The notes under the pieces are model-generated. The model was not told where the DNA came from and did no database searches. It worked only from the letters and a program-made list of their open reading frames with translations. The translations under genes were made by a program, and so were the position numbers. From CAVPMN01 sp963706425 (GTDB taxonomy: Bacteria > Actinomycetota > Acidimicrobiia > Acidimicrobiales > Acidimicrobilacustridaceae): a stretch of 64,000 bases of DNA. Positions 10,648-18,811 of this stretch are shown piece after piece; position 1 is the stretch's first letter, and every line of letters begins with the position of its first letter. The stretch is from NCBI GenBank assembly GCA_963706425.1, contig CAVPMN010000020.1:1550001-1614000 (forward strand), written 5' to 3'.

Positions 10648-11207
10648 TGCACCGAGCCCCTTTCGAGGATTTCCTTGATCGTCTGGATGTAGAGCTGCCG
10701 CTCGACCACCTTGATGCGCTCGTGCAACGACGCCTCGTCGTCGCCGGGCAGCACGGCGACGGCCGCCTGGGCGAGGATCGGGCCCTCGTCCACCTCTGTT
10801 GTGGCGACGTGCACCGTGCACCCCGTCACCTTGACCCCCGCGTCGAGCGCGTCGCGCACGGCGTGCCAGCCCTTGAAGGCAGGCAGGAGCGCGGGGTGGG
10901 TGTTGATGATGTGCCCGTCGAACGCCTCGAACATCGCCGCACCGAAGATGGTGCCGTAGCCGGCCATCACCACCAGGTCGATGTCGTACTTCCCGAGGAT
11001 GTCGACGACCTCGGCCGTGTAGGCGTCGCGATCGAAGTCGGCGCCAAAGCTGGTGCGCTCGGCCAGCTCCCAAGGGACGCCGTGGCGGGCCGCCACCTCG
11101 GTGGCCGCGCAGGGCCGATCGACGAGCACGAGATCGACCTGGATGTCCTCACCGAGGATGGCGTCGAGGATGGTTCCGCTTCCCGAAGCCAACACGGCGA
11201 CACGCAT
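10644..11207 (-). CDS. purN: phosphoribosylglycinamide formyltransferase
   Basis: Transfers formyl from 10-formyl-THF to GAR in purine synthesis. 187 residues from ATG 11207. Begins MRVAVLASGSGT; active-site Asn and His in INTHPALLPAFKG and Asp in TTEVDEGPI. The segment after the first loop reads ILDAIL where NLQAL is usual. I prefer ATG 11207 to the in-frame GTG 11216 because TAGCGT lies exactly 7 nt upstream of the ATG. Coupled to purH by a GTGA overlap. Confidence 0.92.
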   Translation of the reverse strand: MRVAVLASGSGTILDAILGEDIQVDLVLVDRPCAATEVAARHGVPWELAERTSFGADFDRDAYTAEVVDILGKYDIDLVVMAGYGTIFGAAMFEAFDGHIINTHPALLPAFKGWHAVRDALDAGVKVTGCTVHVATTEVDEGPILAQAAVAVLPGDDEASLHERIKVVERQLYIQTIKEILERGSVQ

Positions 11208-11214
11208 CGAGCGC

Positions 11215-11220
11215 ACGCTA
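11215..11220 (-). promoter_or_regulatory. -10 box (TAGCGT) of purN-purH
   Basis: TAGCGT lies 7 nt before the purN ATG at 11207, with no Shine-Dalgarno between. It overlaps the alternative GTG start at 11216 and so argues against that start. Confidence 0.45.
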
Positions 11221-11287
11221 CCAGCGCGATGCGAACGGCCCGAACGGCTGGCAGACCAACCCGGGCGACCGCCGCCGACTCCGGTGC

Positions 11288-12985
11288 TCAGCCGTTGCGG
11301 AGCAGCTCGCCGGCAAAGGCGCCGGTGTGCTCACCGCGGTCCATGAACACCTCGCCGTTGACGAGCGTGGCAACGTAGCCCTCGGCTCGCTGCACGAATC
11401 GGCCGGCGCCGGCCGGGAAGTCGTGCTCGTAGGTGGGCAGCGGCAGGCGCAGGCCGTCCCAGTCGATCAGGTTGACGTCGGCCGCCGCTCCCGGCCGGAG
11501 CACGCCGCGGTCGGAGATGCCGGCGAACTCGGCGGTGTCCGAGGTGAGCCGCCGGATGCCCTCCTCGATCGACACCAGGCCGCGCTCCCGCACCCAGTAG
11601 CTGAGGAAGAACGTCGGCTGGCTGGCGTCGAGGATCTGCCCGACATGGGCACCGGCGTCGGCGAGGCCCATCATGATCAGCGGATGGGTCAGCATCTCGG
11701 CGATGACCGTGAAGTCCTGGTTGAGCACCGGCCAGTTGATGATGACCGCGCCGTCGGTCTCGAGGCACAGGTCGAGGTAGGCCTCGGCCGGCGATACGCC
11801 CCGCCGTTCGGCGTGGGCCGCCAGGCTGTCGGCCGGGTCGCAATCGTAACGGGCCCCCCGGTCGGGCAGCAGCACGTAGAACTCACGGAAGCCCTCGGCC
11901 CGTGGGCCACCCTCGCCTGCGTCGACGAGGCGGGCCCGTTGGTCGGGGTCGCGCATCGCCGCCAGCTTCTCCGGGACCGGCCGACCGGCCAGCTCCCGCC
12001 AGGCGGGATGGCCGTCGAAGGGCGTGTTGTGAGCCAGCGAGAAGATCACCCCGATGCCACGTGACGTGGTCTGAGGGCGAAGACGCGCGCCGGCTGCGTT
12101 CTCGGCCTCGACGAACGCCAGCGTCTGCCGCCAGAGCTCGGGGTCGGCGAAGGTGTTGGTGAGGTTGAAGGTGAAGGGCCGGCCCGACGCCCGACTCATG
12201 GCGGCCATCAGGGCCACCTCGGAACGAGCCCGCTCCTTGCCGGGGCCGTCACCGTCGAAGCGGGGTGAAGCGCCGAAGATGCCCCGGTCGTAGCGGCCCA
12301 CCGCTCCGGCCAGGGCCACCAACTCGTGCTCGAGCGCCCAGGTGCCGGGCACGTTTCGCCCGTCGGGGGCCGAGTGGCGGCGGGTGCGTGAGATCGACAA
12401 GCCGAGTGCGCCCGCCTGCATCGCCTCGTCGACCAGATCGACCATGGTGGCCAGCTCGTCGTCGGTCGGCTGCTCGCCCTCGTCGAGCGCGCGATCGCCC
12501 ATGGCGTAGTAGCGCAGCGCGCAGTGGCCGACGAAGCCACCGGTGTTGAGGCCCTTGGGTCGACCGTCGAGCCAACGGAGGTAGTCACCGTAGGTCTCCC
12601 ACTCGAACGGCACTCCTTCGAGGATGCTCGTCGCGGGGATGTCCTCGACCGACTCCATGGTGGCGGCGAGGTAGGCGTGGTCGTCGGCGCGCACCGGGGC
12701 GAAGGTGACGCCGCAGTTGCCGAGCACGATCGACGTCACGCCGTGCCAGCACGACGACGTGGCGATGGGGTCCCAGGCGATCTGGGCGTCGAGGTGGGTG
12801 TGCAGGTCGACGAACCCCGGCGTCACCAGCAGTCCGTCGGCGTCGATGACGCGCCCGGCGCCCGCCGCGTCGACCGAGCCGACCGCGGCGATCTGGCCGC
12901 CGTCGATGGCCACGTCGGCGCGCACCGCGGGTGCGCCGGTGCCGTCGACGACCGTGCCGCCCTTGATCACCAGGTCATGACTCAT
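11288..12985 (-). CDS. N-acyl-D-amino-acid deacylase-like amidohydrolase
   Basis: 565-residue metal-dependent hydrolase of the amidohydrolase superfamily, D-aminoacylase branch. N-terminal beta-sandwich MSHDLVIKGGTVVDGTG; metal-binding VTPGFVDLHTHLDAQIAWDP with HTH; the Cys of LGNCGVTFAPV that replaces the carboxylated Lys in D-aminoacylases; LADAGAHVGQ later in the barrel. The start ATG follows AGGGGGT at good spacing. It likely releases an acyl or formyl group from an N-acyl amino acid or similar compound, but related proteins are often mis-assigned, so the substrate is open. Monocistronic: the sucD terminator hairpin lies just upstream. Confidence 0.8.
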   Translation of the reverse strand: MSHDLVIKGGTVVDGTGAPAVRADVAIDGGQIAAVGSVDAAGAGRVIDADGLLVTPGFVDLHTHLDAQIAWDPIATSSCWHGVTSIVLGNCGVTFAPVRADDHAYLAATMESVEDIPATSILEGVPFEWETYGDYLRWLDGRPKGLNTGGFVGHCALRYYAMGDRALDEGEQPTDDELATMVDLVDEAMQAGALGLSISRTRRHSAPDGRNVPGTWALEHELVALAGAVGRYDRGIFGASPRFDGDGPGKERARSEVALMAAMSRASGRPFTFNLTNTFADPELWRQTLAFVEAENAAGARLRPQTTSRGIGVIFSLAHNTPFDGHPAWRELAGRPVPEKLAAMRDPDQRARLVDAGEGGPRAEGFREFYVLLPDRGARYDCDPADSLAAHAERRGVSPAEAYLDLCLETDGAVIINWPVLNQDFTVIAEMLTHPLIMMGLADAGAHVGQILDASQPTFFLSYWVRERGLVSIEEGIRRLTSDTAEFAGISDRGVLRPGAAADVNLIDWDGLRLPLPTYEHDFPAGAGRFVQRAEGYVATLVNGEVFMDRGEHTGAFAGELLRNG

Positions 12986-13073
12986 CGCTACCCCCTGTGG
13001 CCGGCGACTCGGTGGGCGCAGACCGCACCCGTCGCACTCGTCGAACCCGTCGCCCCCGACCGTACGCCCCCCA

Positions 13074-13124
13074 CGAAATCGGTGCGTGAAACAACCGATA
13101 CGGTTGTTTCACGCACCGATTTCG
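13074..13124. terminator. perfect 24-bp inverted repeat, terminator of sucCD
   Basis: Left arm 13074-13097 and right arm 13101-13124 are exact reverse complements, separated by the 3-nt loop ATA. The hairpin begins 18 bp past the sucD stop. It has no U tract on either strand, as often in actinobacterial terminators. Its AT-rich blocks stand out in this GC-rich context. Confidence 0.65.
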
Positions 13125-13141
13125 GGAGTTGGGAGGGCCGG

Positions 13142-14033
13142 CTACCAGCCGTGCTGGCGGACGACCTCGACCATCAGCTCGCCGGCCTCGGTGGGGTTGC
13201 GGCCCACCTGGGCGCCGGCCGACTCGAGCGCGTCCATCTTGGCCTGGGCGGTGCCCTTGCCCCCGGAGACGATGGCGCCGGCGTGGCCCATCTTCTTGCC
13301 GGCCGGTGCGGTGACACCGGCGATGTAGGAGACCACCGGCTTCGACATCTTGTCCTTGATGAACTCGGCCGCCTCTTCCTCGGCGGAGCCACCGATCTCG
13401 CCGATCATCATGACGGCCTTGGTGTCGGGATCGGCCTCGAAGCGCTCGAGGCAGTCGATGAAGCTGGTGCCCGGCACCGGATCGCCGCCGATGCCCACGC
13501 ACGTGGTGACGCCGATGTCCTGCAGCTTCAGCTCGTAGAGCGCTTGGTAGGTGAGCGTGCCGGAGCGGCTGACGATGCCCACCGGGCCGCCGGCCTTGGC
13601 GATGTGGCCCGCGGTGATGCCGATGTTGCACTTGCCGGGGCTGATGATGCCGGGACAGTTGGGCCCGAGCAGCTGCACGTTCGGGAAGTCGCGCCGGAGC
13701 TTGTTGAAGAACCACGCCTCGTCCTGGGCGGGCACGCCTTCGGTGATGCACACCACGAACTCGACACCACCCTCGGCGGCCTCCATCACCGCGGCGCGCA
13801 CACCGGGCGCCGGGATGAAGATGCACGATGCGTTGGCCCCGGTCTCGGCCACCGCATCAGCCGACGGACGCGAAGACGGGAATGCCGTCGACATCGGTGC
13901 CGGCCTTCTTGGGGTTGGTGCCGGCGACCACGTTGGTGCCGTAGTCGCGGTTGAGCAGCCCGTAGTAGCGGCCCTGGCTGCCGGTGAGGCCCTGGTAGAC
14001 GACCTTGGTGTTCTCGTCGACGAAGATGCTCAC
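13142..14033 (-). CDS. sucD: succinyl-CoA synthetase alpha subunit (frameshifted)
   Basis: Alpha subunit of succinate-CoA ligase in the TCA cycle; binds CoA and carries the phosphohistidine. Start GTG at 14033 follows AAGGA and gives MSIFVDENTKVVYQGLTGSQG. The frame breaks near 13860: GTC GGC TGA TGC should read GTC GCT GAT GCG (VFASVADAVAET), so one G is extra. From there the protein continues through the CoA-binding GIISPGKCNIG and the active-site His in MGHAGAIVSGGKG to TAG at 13142. The locus is 892 bp, one base over a multiple of three. It lies 10 nt behind sucC. Confidence 0.9.
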
Positions 14034-14043
14034 GTTCGATCCT

Positions 14044-15193
14044 TCAGTCCTGGCCCTGGGCGGCCAACTCGACGACCTTGCGGGCCGCCTCGAGCATGGT
14101 GGGCGCCATCTGCAGCTTGTCGGAGAGGTGGGGCTCGAGGATGGCTCGCCCCTCGTCGGCGTTGGTGCCGTCGAGGCGGATGACGATGGGCGCCTCGATC
14201 GTGACCCGACCGAGCGCCTCGACGATGCCGTTGGCCACCTCTTCGCCTCGGGTGATGCCGCCGAAGATGTTGATGAAGATCGCCTTCACCCGGGGGTCGT
14301 TGTTGATGATCTCGAGGGCGCCCGACATGACGTCGGCGTTGGCGCCGCCACCGATGTCGAGGAAGTTGGCCGCCTCGCCGCCGACCTGGTTGACCACGTC
14401 GAGCGTGCTCATGGCCAGGCCGGCTCCGTTGGCGATGATGCCGACGTAGCCGTCGAGGCCGACGTACTGCAGGCCCTTCTCGTAGGCGGCCTGCTCGCGC
14501 TCGTCGCGCACCTGGGTGAGCTCGTAGTCGCCCCACTCGTGGCGGAACTCGGCGTTGTTGTCGAGCGTGACCTTGGCGTCGAGGGCGTGCACGCCGCCTT
14601 CGGGCTTGAGGATCAGCGGGTTGATCTCGACCAGATCGGCGTCACCCTCGGTGTAGGCCCGGTAGAGCTTGAGGAGGATGTCGACGGCACCGTCCTCGGC
14701 CGCAGGGTTGAGCTTGGCCGCCTTGCACCCACTCGCGGCAGGCCTGCTCGCTGAGGCCGTCGACCGGGTCGACCCACACCTTGGCGATGGCGTCGGGATC
14801 TTCTTCGGCCACCGTCTCGATCTCGACGCCGCCCTGGGCCGAGAGCATGCCGAGGTGCTTCTTGGCCGAGCGGTCGAGCGTGAAGCTGGCGTAGTACTCC
14901 TCGGCGATGTCGGAGGCGTGCTCGATCCAGACGATGCGGACCTTGTGCCCCTTGATGTCCATCCCGATGATGTTGCCGGCGTGGGTGCGCAGCTCGGCCT
15001 CGTCGGCCGCGAGCTTCACGCCTCCGGCCTTGCCACGCCCACCGACGTGCACCTGGGCCTTGACCACGACCGGGTAGCCGACCGCCTCGGCGGCGGACAC
15101 CGCCGACTCGACCGTGTCGACGGCGCGACCGGCGGAGATCGGGATGTCGAACGTGGCGAAGAACTGCTTGCCTTGGAATTCGAGGAGATCCAC
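14044..15193 (-). CDS. sucC: succinyl-CoA synthetase beta subunit (frameshifted)
   Basis: ATP-grasp beta subunit of succinate-CoA ligase. GTG at 15193 gives MDLLEFQGKQFFATFDIP, the family N terminus. The nucleotide-binding part (VVVKAQVHVGGRGKAGGVKLA) is intact. The frame breaks near 14731: GTG CAA GGC should be GTG CAG GCG (WVQAAKLNP), one A too many. It resumes with LVEINPLILKPEGG (the second frame spans about 14044-14730) and continues through GYVGIIANGAGLAMSTLD and FINIFGGITRGEEVA. 382 residues after correction. First gene of sucCD. Confidence 0.9.
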
Positions 15194-15201
15194 GGGCGGC
15201 A

Positions 15202-15207
15202 ACCCTA
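15202..15207 (-). promoter_or_regulatory. -10 box (TAGGGT) of sucCD
   Basis: TAGGGT lies 8 nt before the sucC GTG at 15193, which has no Shine-Dalgarno. It overlaps the stop region of the FKBP-like gene. Weakly supported alone, but in line with the other starts in this window. Confidence 0.35.
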
Positions 15208-16223
15208 TTCAGGTCGCGGACAAGCGTCGAAACGGTGCGTCAGCCGCGCTGGCGACGGCAGGGTCTCGACGTCGACCAGCTCTCGACCACGTAGATCAGT
15301 GTCTCGTCGGGTAGCGATCGGGCGATCGGGCCGGAGGGTTGGCGCCGTAGGCCTGGTCGGGCGGAACGACCACCGACTCGTTGACCGCCCTCGCGCATGC
15401 CCATCATGCCCTCCGCGGCACCCGTCTGCAGCTGCGCTGAACTGGCACCGACACCGGCTTCGCCGCGGTCCCACGTCGAGTCCCACTGCAGGCCGGTCGA
15501 GCAGGCGACGATGAGGTAGTTGATCGGTCACCGTGCTCGCCTCCGTGACCTCGTCGCCGGTCCCGACCACGAGGTCGGTGATCGCCAGCTCGGTGGGCGC
15601 AGGTCCCGGCCTCGTAGCTGAAACGGCGGCTTGGCCTTCCACCTGCGGCATGTTGGTCGGTGGCACACACGGCTGGCCAGCCACCGACTCCAGCGGATCG
15701 GTCACGCCGACCAGCTCGACCATGAACGACCAGCGTCTCGTAGGGAAGCACGCCGCCTCGACCCGATCGGCCGTAGCCGAGCTGAGGCGGACGACGAGAC
15801 GGCGAAGCCCACCGACCTTCATCCCGACGAGGCCCTGCTCGAACGCCTGGAGGGAGCTGGAGACCGGCGAGGACCAGCGGCTCCCCGGTGTCCCACGTGG
15901 AGTCGAACTGCAGGCCGGTGGAGCAGGCGATGCCCACGAAGTTGATCGTGGCGTGCTCCGCCACGGTCAGCTCGGTGCCCGTCACCGACTACCACGTCCT
16001 CGATCTGACAGCTCCCGCACCGACTCGGGCGGGGTCTCGATCGTCGGGCTTGCCCTCGGCCTCGGGGATGTCGGTGGCCGGACGCGCACGGGATGATCGG
16101 CGGCTCGGTGGTGGGGACGATGCTGTCGTCCGATGCATCGTCCTCGGCGCCCGTCGACAGGCACCGAGGAGGCAGACGTGGCGCACAGCGGCAACCGCAA
16201 CGACGAGAGTGCTGACGAGACAT
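15205..16223 (-). pseudogene. tandem FKBP-type peptidyl-prolyl isomerase lipoprotein, multiply frameshifted
   Basis: Reading across all three frames reconstructs a secreted protein of about 340 residues. From ATG 16223: a hydrophobic segment (TLVVAVAAV) ending in the lipobox LLGAC, an acidic linker (about 16130-16060), then two FKBP domains. Domain 1 contains VEDVVVGDGTELTVAEHA, ACSTGLQFDSTWDTGEP, GLVGMKVGGLRRLVV and PPQLGYG. Domain 2 contains ITDLVVGTGDEVTEASTV, LDSTWD-like and VELVDVETLPSPA to TAG 15205. Motifs sit in changing frames, so at least six indels are needed. They are far denser than in neighbouring genes. It may be a true pseudogene or a poorly sequenced patch. Function if intact: folding of exported proteins at the cell surface. 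Confidence 0.7.
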
Positions 16224-16275
16224 CAACTGGCCCTTCCGAGTGGAGATCGCCCGGCAGGCTAGCGGGGGCGGAGCC

Positions 16276-16680
16276 TCAGGGTTCGCGGGCGTCGAGGGCC
16301 TGCTCGAGCCAGCTGCTGATCTCGTCGAGGGGCGCCCCGGGCGTGAAGATCTCGGCCACACCCGCCGCCTTCAGGGCAGCGACGTCGTCGGCCGGCACGA
16401 TGCCACCCCCGAAGACCAGCACGTCGTCGAGATCCCGGGCCGCCAGCTGCTCGACGACCCGGGGGAACAGGGTCATGTGGGCCCCGGAGAGCACCGACAG
16501 CCCGACGGCGTCGGCGTCCTCCTGCCGCACTGCCTCGGCGACCTGCTCAGGGGTCTGGAACAGCCCGGTGTAGATCACCTCGAACCCGGCGTCGCGCAGG
16601 GCGCGAGCGATGATCTTGACCCCCCGGTCGTGGCCGTCGAGACCGGGTTTGGCCACGACGACTCGGTATCGACGCTTCAC
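16276..16680 (-). CDS. cobalamin-binding subunit of methylmalonyl-CoA mutase type
   Basis: 134-residue stand-alone B12-binding domain. The adenosylcobalamin motif DGHDRG (DxHxxG, near residue 16) supplies the cobalt-ligating His; SVLSGAHM and VFGGGIVPADD are the other two conserved segments of the Rossmann-like fold. It would pair with a separate large mutase subunit, which is not in this window. Start GTG at 16680 gives MKRRYRVVVAKPGLDGHD and follows TAGTAT by 7 nt, so the mRNA is probably leaderless. Confidence 0.9.
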   Translation of the reverse strand: MKRRYRVVVAKPGLDGHDRGVKIIARALRDAGFEVIYTGLFQTPEQVAEAVRQEDADAVGLSVLSGAHMTLFPRVVEQLAARDLDDVLVFGGGIVPADDVAALKAAGVAEIFTPGAPLDEISSWLEQALDAREP

Positions 16681-16686
16681 GGACGG

Positions 16687-16693
16687 GATACTA
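16687..16693. promoter_or_regulatory. shared -10 element of a divergent promoter pair
   Basis: On the minus strand, TAGTAT (16688-16693) lies 7 nt before the GTG at 16680. On the plus strand the same bases read GATACT (16687-16692), 6 nt before the GTG at 16699. Both flanking genes could be transcribed as leaderless mRNAs from one near-palindromic element. Confidence 0.4.
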
Positions 16694-16698
16694 CGGGG

Positions 16699-17181
16699 GT
16701 GAGTCCCGTCCAGCAGTCGACCAACCGCAGCATCCTCTTGGCCATCGGCGGCGTCCTCGTCGCTGTCGTCGGCCTCGGAGCGCTACTGCTCTTCGTTTTC
16801 GCCGTGCAGAGCGGCACCGAGTCGGGCACCGTCGAGGTCAAGCTCGGCGACGATACGTTCCGGGCCGGCTCGGCCGAGGCGCTGTCACGTGCCGTCGCCG
16901 AGGACGGGCCGCTGCTCTTCTCCGACGTGGCCAGCGGCGAGCGCGACATCTACCTGCAGCACACGGGGGACGACCCGAACGTGGGGTGGCTCGCGTTCGA
17001 CGCCCGCGAGATCGACGCCAGCCGCGACTGCACGCTGGTGTGGTCGGCCGAGCGCAGCCTGTTCGAGGATCCGTGCGACGGATCGACCGTGCCCGCCGAT
17101 GGTGAGGGCCTGCGCCACTACACGGTCACCGTCGACGAGTCGGGCACCGTGGTGGTCGACCTGCGCACGCCTCCGGAGTGA
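16699..17181 (+). CDS. membrane-anchored Rieske-fold-like protein lacking Fe-S ligands
   Basis: 160 residues: short N terminus, one membrane helix (about residues 12-35, LLAIGGVLVAVVGLGALLLF), then an extracytoplasmic domain. Its end resembles a Rieske domain: CTLVWSAERSLFEDPCDGS, then DGEGLRHYTVTVDESGTVVVDL. In true Rieske proteins the first motif is CxH and the second CxxH; here both His are missing (CTL and CDG) and one Cys of each pair remains, perhaps as a disulfide. No Fe-S cluster is expected. Family call is my inference from pattern. Start GTG 16699; transcribed divergently from the B12 subunit. Confidence 0.5.
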   Translation: MSPVQQSTNRSILLAIGGVLVAVVGLGALLLFVFAVQSGTESGTVEVKLGDDTFRAGSAEALSRAVAEDGPLLFSDVASGERDIYLQHTGDDPNVGWLAFDAREIDASRDCTLVWSAERSLFEDPCDGSTVPADGEGLRHYTVTVDESGTVVVDLRTPPE

Positions 17182-17212
17182 CGTGGGCGCGCCCTCCGGC
17201 GGCGGTGCTCCC

Positions 17213-18721
17213 TCAGCCGGCGGGACTGACGAACAGGTCGAGCAGCGGGCGCTTCTGGAGCTTGCTCGTGCCCGTGCGCGGTAGGTCGTCGACCGATACG
17301 AACTGCTTCGGCACCTTGTAGTCGGCGAGCCGTTCCGAGGCCCACGCGCCGAGCGCGAGCGAGCTCAATTCGGCCCCGTCGGCCAGTCGCACAACGGCCA
17401 CGGGCACCTCGCCGAGGCTGTCGTCGGGCAGACCCAACACAGCGGCCTCGAGCACCGCGGGGTGCTCCTCGAGCGCGTGCTGCACCTCGACGGCGTAGAC
17501 CGAGTAGCCACCGTGCTTGATGACGTCCTTACGCCGTCCGACGAACAGCACCGTGCCGAGCGGGCCCTTGCGCACGAGGTCGCCGGTGCGCAGCCAGCCG
17601 TCGTCGGTGACCACACCCGCGGTGGCCTCGGGCGCGCTCCAGTAGCCACGGATGACACCAGGGCCTTGCACCCACAGCTCGCCCACCGCCCCGGCCTGGG
17701 CCTCGCCACCATCGTCGCCGACCACCCGCATGCGATAGCCGGGCAGGCTGAAGCCGAGCGACTCACCGAGACCCACACCCAGCAGCGGCGGCGACACCTT
17801 GGCTGCGATGCCACCCGCGGTCTCGACCAGGCCGTAGCCCTCGGCGAAGGTGGCCTCGCCGATGGGCCCCACGAAGGGCAGCGTCACCGTGGCACCGAAG
17901 CCCTTGAAGGTGCGGGCCAGATCGGGCGGCATGACGTCGGCGCCCGATCCCCACAGTCGGATCGACGTGAGGTCGCGATGCTCCGCGCCGGCCTCGAGCA
18001 TCATGCGGTACATCGCGGGCACGCCGATGAACACGGTGCTGCGGCGGCGCTCGATGGCGTCGAGCACATCGGTGGGTCGGAAGCGAGGAAGCACATAGAC
18101 GGGGATGCCGCCGCATCCGTAGGCCATCAGGACGATGAAACCCATGATGTGGGCCACCGGCAGGCTGAACACCGCTTCGTCCCGGTGGAGGCGAGCGGGC
18201 CACGCCGCCGCGGCCGACACCATGCCGACCAGCGCGCGGTGGGTGATCTCGGCACCCTTCGGCGCGCCGGTCGTGCCCGACGTGTAGAACAGCGCAGCCA
18301 CCTCGTCGGGATCGACCGGCGCAGGCTCGGCGAGCGGCTCGGCGCCGTCGACATCGCTCGCCCCTCGCACGATGAGCGCGGCACCGGAGTCACGCACGAC
18401 ATGCGCCACCTCTTCGGGGCGCATCTGCTCGTTGATGGGCACCGGGATGCCCCCCGCTCGGGCCACCGCCAGGCAGAGCAGGAACATCTCGTAGCCGTTG
18501 GGCACCGACACGACCACCCGGTCGCCCACGTCGATGCGGCGGGCGACGCCGCCAGCCCAGCGGTTCACGCGCTTCGCGGCTTGGCGGTAGGTGACCCGCA
18601 GGCCGCCATCGGCCTCCTCGACCAGGCGGCGGTTGCCGTGCACCTGGGCGAGTGAGCCCATGATCGTGCCCAGCGTCTCGTCCCTGCGCAGCACCAGCTG
18701 CGCGCGTTTCAGTGTCCTCAT
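17213..18721 (-). CDS. AMP-dependent acyl-CoA synthetase/ligase
   Basis: 502-residue adenylate-forming enzyme (ANL superfamily). P-loop-like FYTSGTTGAPKGAEITH near residue 150, the YGLVETAGG motif, WLRTGDLV, the hinge region GRRKDVIKHGGYSVYAVEV, and the C-terminal catalytic Lys in TGTSKLQKRPL. It activates a carboxylic acid with ATP and transfers it to CoA; the chain length is not evident. It ends facing the plus-strand Rieske-like gene with 31 bp between the stops. It may be co-transcribed with pcrA, whose stop is 90 bp upstream, but no functional link is clear. Confidence 0.88.
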   Translation of the reverse strand: MRTLKRAQLVLRRDETLGTIMGSLAQVHGNRRLVEEADGGLRVTYRQAAKRVNRWAGGVARRIDVGDRVVVSVPNGYEMFLLCLAVARAGGIPVPINEQMRPEEVAHVVRDSGAALIVRGASDVDGAEPLAEPAPVDPDEVAALFYTSGTTGAPKGAEITHRALVGMVSAAAAWPARLHRDEAVFSLPVAHIMGFIVLMAYGCGGIPVYVLPRFRPTDVLDAIERRRSTVFIGVPAMYRMMLEAGAEHRDLTSIRLWGSGADVMPPDLARTFKGFGATVTLPFVGPIGEATFAEGYGLVETAGGIAAKVSPPLLGVGLGESLGFSLPGYRMRVVGDDGGEAQAGAVGELWVQGPGVIRGYWSAPEATAGVVTDDGWLRTGDLVRKGPLGTVLFVGRRKDVIKHGGYSVYAVEVQHALEEHPAVLEAAVLGLPDDSLGEVPVAVVRLADGAELSSLALGAWASERLADYKVPKQFVSVDDLPRTGTSKLQKRPLLDLFVSPAG

Positions 18722-18811
18722 TCGCAGCCCTCCGGCCGCTCGATCCCTATCGGAGCATCATCACCGAGAGTCGGCGGCGGTGCCAGTCCCCCGTCCCCGT
18801 CTCGGCGCGCC

